A stretch of DNA of 64,000 nucleotides, taken from NCBI GenBank assembly GCA_040903745.1, contig JBBDUV010000006.1:1-64000 (forward strand), written 5' to 3'. The number at the start of each line of letters is the position of its first letter. Within the stretch, counting starts at the first letter, position 1. Shown one piece after another: positions 43,469 to 50,761 of this stretch. Made by a program: the position numbers and the translations under genes. A model generated the notes under the pieces. That model had not been told where the DNA came from. It worked only from the letters and a program-made list of their open reading frames with translations, and ran no database searches. This DNA is from M55B112 sp040903745 (GTDB lineage Bacteria > Bacteroidota > Bacteroidia > Bacteroidales > GCA-2748055).

Positions 43469-43828
43469 TTAAGATGTAAAAGACTGATCTTTGGTTTTTA
43501 ATATTTTAAATTTGAACAATGGCGTACCTTTGGAAGGGACAGGGTCGAAGCCATGTCCTCCCCAGGGGTGACAGCTGAAAATTCTTTTTGTGCCCAGCAA
43601 CAGTCCTTTTACCGGACCGTGGATCCGGAGCGCTTCAATGGCATATTCTGAACAGGTGGGCACATAGCGGCAGGTGCCTGGCAACAAGGGCGAAATAGTC
43701 CATTGATATATTTTAACAGGAATGATCAGAACAAAGGATAATGCTTTACCCATCCATTTAATAATGGAAGTAATTCCTTTGATAAGAAAGGGGTTATATG
43801 TTTTCTTGTTTACGGACATTTGCTGCAT
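43469..43828 (-). CDS. yidD: Membrane protein insertion efficiency factor YidD
   Basis: 119 residues from the ATG at 43828; another ATG at 43819 is possible. The UPF0161 hallmarks are clear: IYQWTISPLLPGTCRYVPTC, SEYAIEALRIHGPVKG and FSCHPWGGHGFDPVP. The small membrane-associated protein helps YidC insert membrane proteins. It is normally beside rnpA and yidC; here it overlaps the end of the zur-like gene by 19 bases and sits in the zinc uptake block, an odd setting. Confidence 0.93.
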   Translation of the reverse strand: MQQMSVNKKTYNPFLIKGITSIIKWMGKALSFVLIIPVKIYQWTISPLLPGTCRYVPTCSEYAIEALRIHGPVKGLLLGTKRIFSCHPWGGHGFDPVPSKGTPLFKFKILKTKDQSFTS

Positions 43829-44217
43829 TTACCTATTACGAGAAATTGGTTCTCCTCTTTAATAAATCCTTCCGGTAGTAAATAATCCTGTATTTCTAAT
43901 TCAGTCAGGCAAAATAGTCTCTGACACACGGAGCATTTGAAATGAATATGATCACTCTCGTGGCCGTTATTGCTATTTACAGACATCTTCAATGCATATT
44001 TCACTTCACGATCGACAATGACCCTTAGAACTACTTTTTTTTCGAATAGGGAGTTTAATGTCCTGTGCACTGTTGATTTATCACATTTTTCTTTCAAGCC
44101 AAAACATATCTCCCTTCCTGACAGCGGGGCATTGGCCCTCTTCAGGAGGTTGAGAATATTAATCCTGTTACGTGTTTTGCTTAAGCCTTTTTCAGTCAGT
44201 ATCGTTGATGGGTCCAT
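43810..44217 (-). CDS. zur: Fur-family regulator, probably Zur
   Basis: 135 residues from the ATG at 44217; the longer frame begins at an in-frame TTG (44229) that lies inside the operator palindrome. The winged helix has LSKTRNRINILNLL, DKSTVHRTLNSL and VKYALK. The dimer domain has SDHIHFKCSVCQRLFCL and a final GKCSKCP, giving two CxxC zinc pairs. Fur proteins repress metal uptake; position at the head of the zinc transporter block makes Zur likely. It is divergent from a phosphofructokinase gene. Confidence 0.85.
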   Translation of the reverse strand: MDPSTILTEKGLSKTRNRINILNLLKRANAPLSGREICFGLKEKCDKSTVHRTLNSLFEKKVVLRVIVDREVKYALKMSVNSNNGHESDHIHFKCSVCQRLFCLTELEIQDYLLPEGFIKEENQFLVIGKCSKCP

Positions 44218-44221
44218 TCTG

Positions 44222-44245
44222 TTTTGCAAATGAGTTGCAAAAATA
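44222..44245 (-). promoter_or_regulatory. Zur-type operator overlapping the zur promoter
   Basis: TTTTGCAA (44222-44229), five bases, TTGCAAAA (44235-44242) form a perfect palindrome. On the minus strand TATTTTTG (44238-44245) fits the -7 box and overlaps the right arm. Binding of a dimer would block transcription of zur-yidD, so autorepression is the natural reading. Confidence 0.55.
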
Positions 44246-44443
44246 ATGCTTTTCTGTATTCTTTCATAACACTTTCGTTCTAATTTTAGATTCAGAGAAA
44301 AGAGAGGGTGCAGTTAAGGGGAAGCAGGCATTCAATAACTCACTTGCGGTGAATGTTTCTTTCAGGTATGTACACGCCCAGGTTCTTATTGGTTTTTCTG
44401 ATAATTTAGACCTGTTCTACTGCAGTTTTCTCTTAAAAATATT

Positions 44444-44451
44444 TACTTTTG
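44444..44451 (+). promoter_or_regulatory. -7 box for the first phosphofructokinase
   Basis: TACTTTTG fits TAnnTTTG, 52 bases before the ATG at 44504. The -33 region is not convincing. Confidence 0.35.
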
Positions 44452-44503
44452 CGACTTCAAAAAGATAGAAAAATTTGTAAAACGAATATTTAAAAAGTTG
44501 ACA

Positions 44504-45727
44504 ATGAAAGATGCTGTTGCAATTCTTTGCGCAGGAGGTCCCGCGCCGGGAATCAATACTGTGATTAGTTCAGTGACAAAAGTATTTATAAATAACGGGT
44601 TCAATGTTATTGGTCTTAACGGAGGGTACAAAAGTCTGTTTGCTGAGGAACCATCATTTGAATACCTTGATTTTAATTATGCAGATCAGATATACAGCCG
44701 AGGTGGTTCTGCATTGAAAATGAGTAGATATAAGCCCCGGGATGAGGAATTCAGTGTTGATTTCTTTAAGAAATACAATGTAAAACTTCTTGTTACCATT
44801 GGAGGTGATGATACGGCATCAACAGCCAACCGGATTACGAAATACCTGGCCAACGAAAAGCTTGATGTGAAGAACATTCACGTTCCCAAAACAATTGATA
44901 ACGATCTTCCGCTTCCGGAGGGTACGCCTACATTTGGATATCATTCTGCCAAGGAGGAGGGAGTAAGACTTGCAACAACAATCTATGAAGATGCCAGAAC
45001 AAGCGGCAACTGGTTTGTGGTGTCTGCTATGGGGCGAGAGGCGGGCCACCTGGCAATGGGCATAGGTACCGCCACGCACTACCCGATGATTGTCATCCCG
45101 GAGATGTTCAATAAGACGAAGATCACCTTTGAAAAAATCACCAACCTGGTGATCTCTTCCATGGTGAAGCGGAGAATTTTAGGAATTGATTACGGTGTAG
45201 CGATTATCAGCGAAGGGGTCTTCCATTTCATGAGTGAGAAGGAGATTATCGATACCGGGATTAATTTTACCTATGATGATCATGGCCATCCGGAGCTTGG
45301 AAATGTTAGCAAATCACACATATTTAACATGTTAACGCAACAGGCGCTGAAAAATCTCAGGATCAAGGTGAAGAGCCGTCCGAATGAGATGGGGTATGAA
45401 CTGCGTTGCTGCCGGCCGGTAGCGTATGACCTTGCATATGCAACCCGTCTCGGCCTGGGTGTTTTCAAACTATACCAGTCGGGAGAGACGGGATGTGTAA
45501 TTACCATCGACCGTGATTCTGAGGTAAAACCGCTGTTTCTGAAGGATGTTGAGGATGAGAATGGCAAGGTTAAGCCCAGGCTTGTGAATGTTGAATCACA
45601 GTATGTACAGATGATATTCCGTAACAACCTTCATTATCTGATAAAGGAGGATTACCGTGCTGCGAAAAAATTTGTAAAAAACCCGGAGGAATATGATTTC
45701 TTCAGGATTCTTGAATGGGATCAGTAG
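44504..45727 (+). CDS. pfp: PPi-type 6-phosphofructokinase (copy 1)
   Basis: 407 residues from the ATG at 44504; an in-frame TTG at 44498 is less likely. The phosphofructokinase fold shows CAGGPAPGINTVISS, TIGGDDTAST (about residues 98-107) and VPKTIDNDLPLP (about 127-138). The aspartate in GGDD and the lysine in PKTIDND are the residues known to favour pyrophosphate over ATP. The enzyme would phosphorylate fructose 6-phosphate reversibly in glycolysis. MGREAGHLAMG is the sugar-binding segment. A second paralogue follows 255 bases downstream. Confidence 0.9.
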   Translation: MKDAVAILCAGGPAPGINTVISSVTKVFINNGFNVIGLNGGYKSLFAEEPSFEYLDFNYADQIYSRGGSALKMSRYKPRDEEFSVDFFKKYNVKLLVTIGGDDTASTANRITKYLANEKLDVKNIHVPKTIDNDLPLPEGTPTFGYHSAKEEGVRLATTIYEDARTSGNWFVVSAMGREAGHLAMGIGTATHYPMIVIPEMFNKTKITFEKITNLVISSMVKRRILGIDYGVAIISEGVFHFMSEKEIIDTGINFTYDDHGHPELGNVSKSHIFNMLTQQALKNLRIKVKSRPNEMGYELRCCRPVAYDLAYATRLGLGVFKLYQSGETGCVITIDRDSEVKPLFLKDVEDENGKVKPRLVNVESQYVQMIFRNNLHYLIKEDYRAAKKFVKNPEEYDFFRILEWDQ

Positions 45728-45739
45728 GAATTAATACAG

Positions 45740-45841
45740 ATGAAATTATTAGCGCCAGAAAGAACTGAGCTTGTAAACCTGGTTCTTGCAAGCAGCAATT
45801 ACTTTGGCATGATTGCGGGAATTATGATCCTGGGTTTCTAA
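45740..45841 (+). CDS. Possible 33-residue membrane peptide
   Basis: A frame of 33 codons starting 12 bases after the phosphofructokinase stop: MKLLAPERTELVNLVLASSN then YFGMIAGIMILGF. The second half is hydrophobic enough for a short membrane helix. The DNA overlaps a repeat related to the 43369 element, so a chance frame is quite possible. No family is recognised. Confidence 0.25.
   Translation: MKLLAPERTELVNLVLASSNYFGMIAGIMILGF
45760..45792. repeat. Degenerate copy of the intergenic repeat
   Basis: AAGAACTGAGCTTGTAAACC resembles the 20-mer at 43369, with substitutions. AGAAC (45761-45765) pairs with GTTCT (45782-45786), and GCTTG with CAAGC. It lies between the two phosphofructokinase genes. 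Confidence 0.35.
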
Positions 45842-45982
45842 TTTTGAGTTATTTAGATTCGCCTGCCGGATACCTGATCCAGGTATCCGAAGCTGTTTTC
45901 AGCTTAAAGGATTTAGAAATATTCCCTTTATATATTGACAGGTGCCGTATAATGTTCTATTTTTAAACAAAAAACAATTGTT

Positions 45983-47194
45983 ATGGCAAACATCAAGAAA
46001 AAGGGAACCATCGGTATTTTAACCGGCGGAGGAGATGTCCCCGGACTAAATCCTGCGATCAGGGCAGTAACCATTCGGGCACTCAGGGAGGGTTACCTGG
46101 TGATTGGGCTGCGTCGTGGCTGGGCAGGGATATTGGACTTGAAGAGGGAGAAGGATGCTGATAATAGCGAATGTTACATGCTTCTTTCAGAGCAGATCGT
46201 CAACAGGGCCGGACGCACGGGTGGTACATTTTTACATACTTCCCGCATGAATCCCGCAAGGGTCAGCAAAGAGGATGTCCCCCAGCACTTTGCTGATAAA
46301 TACAACAAAGAGACCAATGACCTTACAGCGGAGGTAATTAAAAATCTTGAATACCTGGGCATTGAGGCCCTGATTCCCATTGGTGGTGATGATACCCTCA
46401 GTTTTGCTGTTCGCCTTTACAAGGAGGGATTTAAGGTGGTGGCCATACCAAAGACGATGGACAATGATGTCCCTGGCACTGACTACTGCATTGGATTCAG
46501 TACCTGTGTTACGCGTACCATCCAAATGACGAATACACTCCGCACTTCAGCCGGATCGCATGAAAGAATTCTTGTTATGGAAGTGTTTGGAAGGTATTCC
46601 GGATTCACCGCGATGCTTCCTACCATGGCCGGAGCTGCCAACAGGTGTGTAATACCTGAGCAGAAATTCGATATAGAGCGTCTTACGGAACTACTTGTCG
46701 AGGACCGCTTCAAAAATCCAAGCAGGTATTCAGTTGTGCTGGTTTCGGAAGGAGCCACCTTCAAGGGAATGGATAAGATGGTATTAAAGAGTGAGGAGAA
46801 GGATGCTTTCGGACATGCTAAATTGGGGGGGATCGGCACTTTGGTTTCAGAAGAGATTAAAATCCTTTCGCCCAAGTTTAACAATGGGAAGGAGATCAAT
46901 GTGATCAACCAGTCATTGGGCTACCTGGTTCGGGGAGGCGATCCGGATGCGATCGATTCCATTGTTCCGATGGCATATGGCAACCTGGCGTTCGATCTTA
47001 TTCTAAGCGGAATTCATGGCCGGTTGGTGGTTTTGCGAAACGGACGCTACGATAATGCACCCCTGGAAGTTGTGACTTCAGGTTCAAAATTTGTAGATGT
47101 GAAAAAGCACTATAACACCGATCGATTGCGGCCGCACTTTAAGAGCTTTGAATTTCAACCGCTGTTTATTATGACCGGAAGCGAGATTACGTAG
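45983..47194 (+). CDS. PPi-type 6-phosphofructokinase (copy 2)
   Basis: 403 residues. GILTGGGDVPGLNPAIRAVT, PIGGDDTLSFA (about residues 132-142) and AIPKTMDNDVPGTDYCIGFST (about 154-174) mark the fold. Like its neighbour it has GGDD and PKTxDND, the pyrophosphate-type residues. MEVFGRYSGFTAM is the sugar-binding loop. The sequence is clearly a different subfamily from copy 1, not a recent duplicate. It may differ in substrate (for example sedoheptulose 7-phosphate) or in expression. Same strand as copy 1. Confidence 0.88.
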   Translation: MANIKKKGTIGILTGGGDVPGLNPAIRAVTIRALREGYLVIGLRRGWAGILDLKREKDADNSECYMLLSEQIVNRAGRTGGTFLHTSRMNPARVSKEDVPQHFADKYNKETNDLTAEVIKNLEYLGIEALIPIGGDDTLSFAVRLYKEGFKVVAIPKTMDNDVPGTDYCIGFSTCVTRTIQMTNTLRTSAGSHERILVMEVFGRYSGFTAMLPTMAGAANRCVIPEQKFDIERLTELLVEDRFKNPSRYSVVLVSEGATFKGMDKMVLKSEEKDAFGHAKLGGIGTLVSEEIKILSPKFNNGKEINVINQSLGYLVRGGDPDAIDSIVPMAYGNLAFDLILSGIHGRLVVLRNGRYDNAPLEVVTSGSKFVDVKKHYNTDRLRPHFKSFEFQPLFIMTGSEIT

Positions 47195-47277
47195 TGTTTG
47201 TCTATAAAGTCCAATAACTGCGTAATGCTTGTTCTCAAAATGGTCATTTACATTAGTAAACTCACATTTCTCGAACT

Positions 47278-47330
47278 GCGCAAGCCCTGCCCGCCGTACT
47301 TAAGTACTAAGGCAGGCGGGCCTTGTTATT
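47278..47330. repeat. Palindromic intergenic element
   Basis: GCCCGCC (47289-47295) pairs with GGCGGGC (47315-47321); CAAG and CTTG extend the stem outside it, and GTACTTAAGTAC (47296-47307) is itself a perfect palindrome. It lies between convergent phosphofructokinase and SPOR-lipoprotein genes and may also end transcription. Confidence 0.5.
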
Positions 47331-47380
47331 GAACGTTCTAGCTCAAACACCCAACTCCAATAACAAGCTTTAAGTTAAGA

Positions 47381-47830
47381 CTATTTTTCCATAAAGACCC
47401 AAGCGTCTTCTGAAATATTGGTCCTTGCCACGTACATGCTTTTTGCTGCTTCAGCGAGGGTTGGATGAGCACTGTAAACCACCAGGTTAAAGTTATACGG
47501 CCCCTGGATAATAGTACCTGCTCCTCCCTTTTGCTTGACCGTGGCTGAATAGTCATCAGCATACTTGCTGTTTTTAAAACTTCCGGCAATTACAAAGTAT
47601 TTTCCGGTTAGCTTTGTCTCCTGCGTTTGTTGCTCAAGCATCTGCGCACACTCTTCCGCCTTCAGCCTGAGGAGGTCCAGCTCCTGTTTTACATTTGCCA
47701 GCTCTTCTTCAACAGCCGCTTTCTGGCTAACTAAAGCATCGATTTGTTCCTGCGTCATTGACGGCTTATCAAATTGGGAACAGGAGGCAAAGGTAAATAC
47801 TACGAGTAACAGGATTGCAAACTTTTTCAT
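47381..47830 (-). CDS. SPOR-domain lipoprotein
   Basis: 149 residues. The signal peptide ends in a lipobox (FTFASC, Cys17). Residues about 25-68 form a coiled coil (QKAAVEEELANVKQELDLLR). Residues about 75-148 are a SPOR domain (YFVIAGSFKNSKYADDYSAT, NFNLVVYSAHPTLAEAA), which binds denuded peptidoglycan. It is therefore a likely envelope or division-site protein. It follows the EEP-family gene on the same strand after 76 bases. Confidence 0.85.
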   Translation of the reverse strand: MKKFAILLLVVFTFASCSQFDKPSMTQEQIDALVSQKAAVEEELANVKQELDLLRLKAEECAQMLEQQTQETKLTGKYFVIAGSFKNSKYADDYSATVKQKGGAGTIIQGPYNFNLVVYSAHPTLAEAAKSMYVARTNISEDAWVFMEK

Positions 47831-47906
47831 GGTATCAGATTTATAATTTCTAACTCAAATGTATGACATATTTTTATTCAAAGCTATACTTTTATGAACA
47901 ATATGT

Positions 47907-49031
47907 TTAATCCATTTTTTCAACAAATCCATTTTTCCTTTGAAGTGAGGTTGTAATTGGAAAATGGTCTGAATATTTTGACTTAATCCTGTCGAAGGTA
48001 AGTGCCTCAAGCTCTTTGCCGTAAAGGATAAAATCAATCCTGTAGGAGGGCAGCTCCCCGGCGTACGTGTTTCCGAACCCCCTTCCCGCTTCACGAAAGG
48101 CATCAAGCAAGCCTTTTTTTATCATCCGGTAGGCATAGGATGTAGGAGTATCATTAAAATCTCCTGTAACAATTACAGGATAAGGCGAATCGGTAATGTA
48201 ATAATGGATCATTTTTGCCTGCTCGGCCCTTCGTACAAAAGCATCCCTAAGTCGCTTCCCGATATCCTTTACCTCTTCCATCTGTCTGTTGGGGTATTTC
48301 AGTGATAGGGAATCCATAAAACTGTAGTTGCGCTGTCCGAACCTGATCGATTGCAGATGTATATTAAAAACCCTGAACGTGTCTTCCGCCACTTTAATAT
48401 CGGTATACACTGCCTGGTTCAGTGAGTTATCGAATGGAATGCGACTGGTTTTAATGATGGGATACTTGCTGAATGTTGCTATGCCGAAACCTGTATCAGG
48501 ACTGCTCTTTATGGCATAATAGATTGTGTGGTGGGGATAAGACTTCAGTTTTTTTCTTAGATCTCTTTCACTTGCCCCGGGTTTGTTTACGCTATAGAAT
48601 TCTTGAACACAAAGAATGTCGGGGGATCTTTCCGAGATGATCTGAAAGATACCTTCTATAGAATTCTCTTTCTTACTCCAATTGTATTGGTCGAAGGTTC
48701 TCACATTATATGACATAATACTGATCAAATCATCTCCGCTGTAATTTTTGGAGTCGCTTGCTGTTGTTACATTCAATGGAAGAAAATTCATCAAATGTCC
48801 CCAGCCAAGTAATATAGCAACCAGTGAAATAAGCAATGCCTTTTTAAAGCGAATAATCCAATAGAGCAGCAATACCAGGTTGGTTAGGAGAATATATGGA
48901 TAGGCAAGTCCGAGGAACGCGGGAAACAGGATTCGGGAGGGATTGACCCATGGTGCACTGTAGGAGAGTATCAGCAGTAAAGCTGCTACAATGTTTACAA
49001 CCAGGATTATCTGTTCGGTAATTTTTTTCAA
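47907..49031 (-). CDS. Membrane-anchored endonuclease/exonuclease/phosphatase-family protein
   Basis: 374 residues from TTG at 49031 (TTG AAA AAA ATT, reading MKKITEQIILVVN). A longer frame starts with TTG at 49052, but that codon is part of the TATATTTG promoter box, so I prefer the inner start. Three hydrophobic segments (about residues 7-27, 32-55 and 58-80) anchor it. The catalytic domain follows: SYNVRTFDQYNW, ILCVQEFYS, IVTGDFNDTP, YRIDFILYG and SDHFPI. EEP enzymes cleave phosphodiesters in nucleic acids or lipids. It is downstream of the two rhomboid genes. Confidence 0.85.
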   Translation of the reverse strand: MKKITEQIILVVNIVAALLLILSYSAPWVNPSRILFPAFLGLAYPYILLTNLVLLLYWIIRFKKALLISLVAILLGWGHLMNFLPLNVTTASDSKNYSGDDLISIMSYNVRTFDQYNWSKKENSIEGIFQIISERSPDILCVQEFYSVNKPGASERDLRKKLKSYPHHTIYYAIKSSPDTGFGIATFSKYPIIKTSRIPFDNSLNQAVYTDIKVAEDTFRVFNIHLQSIRFGQRNYSFMDSLSLKYPNRQMEEVKDIGKRLRDAFVRRAEQAKMIHYYITDSPYPVIVTGDFNDTPTSYAYRMIKKGLLDAFREAGRGFGNTYAGELPSYRIDFILYGKELEALTFDRIKSKYSDHFPITTSLQRKNGFVEKMD

Positions 49032-49049
49032 AGTTGAATCTCTTTTAAT

Positions 49050-49057
49050 CAAATATA
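49050..49057 (-). promoter_or_regulatory. -7 box for the EEP-family gene
   Basis: The minus strand reads TATATTTG, whose last three bases form the upstream TTG codon. Transcription would start near 49044, about 13 bases before the preferred start at 49031. Confidence 0.4.
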
Positions 49058-49081
49058 CGATTTCTTAAGAAATTCAGTTTC

Positions 49082-49969
49082 CTACTTTTTCATATTGAAT
49101 AACTTCTCTTTTTCTGTCTTGGTCAGAGAATCATATCCTCCTTTCGAGATTTTATCAAGGATTGCGTCAATCTCTTCCTGCTCTTCTGCCTTTTGCTTGT
49201 TGTACTGGTAGTCGTCCGCCGGACGTTTATAGGTAACTTTCATATTTTTACGGCGTTTGAAGAGTCCCAAAAAACTATCTATAAATTTGTCAAATCCCCG
49301 GGTCATATCATGTCCATTCCTATAATAATTGGCAAAAATAAAGCCAATTACAGCTCCCCCCATATGAGCGATCTTTCCGCCTGTGTTGTCGGTGAAATCC
49401 AGAATGGTTGAAGTTACAAAGAGTACGAGTGCCACATAAATGATCCTGACCGGTCCAATAAGGATCAGGTGCATTTGTCGATTCGGGGCCATGGTGGCAA
49501 CTGCTATAACAATCGCCATCACGGAGGCAGAGGCTCCGGTTGCAACGGATTGCTGCCTTACATCCTCAAAAAAAGGAAAAATATTATAGAAGCCGACAAA
49601 AAGTAAAGCTCCTGCGAGTCCTCCGTATATATAAACTCCAAGAAGCTTCTTCACCCCGAATTCTTCAATAAAAAAACGTCCGAACCAATAGAGAACCAGC
49701 AGGTTGAATACAATGTGCCACAGGTATCCATGGGTAAACATATAGGTAAAAACGGTCCATGGCTTCCGGCTCAGTAAGGTAAGATCGGACGGTACAGCGA
49801 GGAATTTTAAAATTTCCGAGATGCTCTGGTTTCTGTCAATTTGATTGGTCAGCACCATGAGAATAACACCTATATGCAGTGCAAGAAAAACGGCCACATT
49901 GATATAAATGATCTTGTGGAGCACAGAACCCTGTCGGTAAGATGTTTTTATCTCCTCAAAAATGGTCAT
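49082..49969 (-). CDS. Rhomboid-family intramembrane serine protease (1)
   Basis: 295 residues from the ATG at 49969 (MTIFEEIKTSYRQG); the longer frame begins with TTG. Six membrane segments. The motif is GASAS (ATGASASVMAIVIA) with the nucleophile serine, and the histidine partner is in IAHMGGAVIGF. The last residue of the usual GxSG is Ala. A charged cytosolic tail of about 70 residues follows (KRRKNMKVTYKRPADDY). Rhomboids cleave membrane proteins within the bilayer. It is 15 bases downstream of a second rhomboid gene. Confidence 0.9.
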   Translation of the reverse strand: MTIFEEIKTSYRQGSVLHKIIYINVAVFLALHIGVILMVLTNQIDRNQSISEILKFLAVPSDLTLLSRKPWTVFTYMFTHGYLWHIVFNLLVLYWFGRFFIEEFGVKKLLGVYIYGGLAGALLFVGFYNIFPFFEDVRQQSVATGASASVMAIVIAVATMAPNRQMHLILIGPVRIIYVALVLFVTSTILDFTDNTGGKIAHMGGAVIGFIFANYYRNGHDMTRGFDKFIDSFLGLFKRRKNMKVTYKRPADDYQYNKQKAEEQEEIDAILDKISKGGYDSLTKTEKEKLFNMKK

Positions 49970-49984
49970 CCGAAACAATTATTA

Positions 49985-50722
49985 TTAGTAAAACCTTTTG
50001 TTGGTCTTATTCCAGTATTTAATCAGTATAAAGCCGAAAATCATTCCTCCCAGGTGGGCAAAGTGGGCGATGCTGCTTCCTGGTTGCGTGACACCAAGGT
50101 ATAATTCCAATGCCCCATAACCGATTACCAACCATTTTGCCTTGATGGGAAAAGGAAAGGGAATGATGAACAATTGAGAATTGGGGAATAGCATTCCAAA
50201 GGCTAATAAAATACCGAATACTGCACCTGAAGCCCCTACAGTCGGTGTAACGAGACTCTTGATCAGTCCATGAAACTGGCTGCCAGAGGCGAATGATCTG
50301 TTCATTCGTTCCATTGTAATGACGTCCACATTGTATGCAGCTTTGAATTCTGCAACCTGGGGTGCCAGATCAATATACATTACCAGCTGGTGAAAAAATG
50401 CAGCACCGATGCCGGTGACAAGGAAATAGGTTAAAAAACGTTTGCCGCCCCAGACGCTTTCAAGTGTCTTGCCAAAAATCCAAAGGGCCCACATATTGAA
50501 GAATATATGCATAAGACTTCCATGCATAAACATATGGGTAACAATTTGCCAGGGACGAAACATGGGCGACTGAATATAATACAGTCCAAGAATACGGTTC
50601 AGGTCGATTCGGAACATCTGATTGAATAAAAATAATGCGACAAACATTACTATATTAATGATTATCAGATTTTTAACTACCGGTGGCGTTCCGCCTCCCC
50701 TTCCAAAATTTAATACGTTCAT
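49985..50722 (-). CDS. Rhomboid-family intramembrane serine protease (2)
   Basis: 245 residues, six membrane segments. The canonical GxSG is present (VGASGAVFGILLAF), as are HMFMHGSLMHIFFNMWALW with the conserved His and Asn, and the catalytic His in IAHFAHLGGMIFGF. A Gly-rich N-terminus (NFGRGGGTPPVVKN) precedes the first helix. It lies 39 bases after mutL in the same leftward unit. Tandem rhomboids after mutL are seen in other Bacteroidota; the substrates are unknown. Confidence 0.92.
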   Translation of the reverse strand: MNVLNFGRGGGTPPVVKNLIIINIVMFVALFLFNQMFRIDLNRILGLYYIQSPMFRPWQIVTHMFMHGSLMHIFFNMWALWIFGKTLESVWGGKRFLTYFLVTGIGAAFFHQLVMYIDLAPQVAEFKAAYNVDVITMERMNRSFASGSQFHGLIKSLVTPTVGASGAVFGILLAFGMLFPNSQLFIIPFPFPIKAKWLVIGYGALELYLGVTQPGSSIAHFAHLGGMIFGFILIKYWNKTNKRFY

Positions 50723-50761
50723 ACCGCTAAATTATAATAATACCTATCTATAGAACAAAAA

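Noticed and set aside
45935..45953. TTGACA and TATAAT before the second phosphofructokinase
   Set aside because: Only seven bases separate them, and this phylum does not use the sigma70 consensus.
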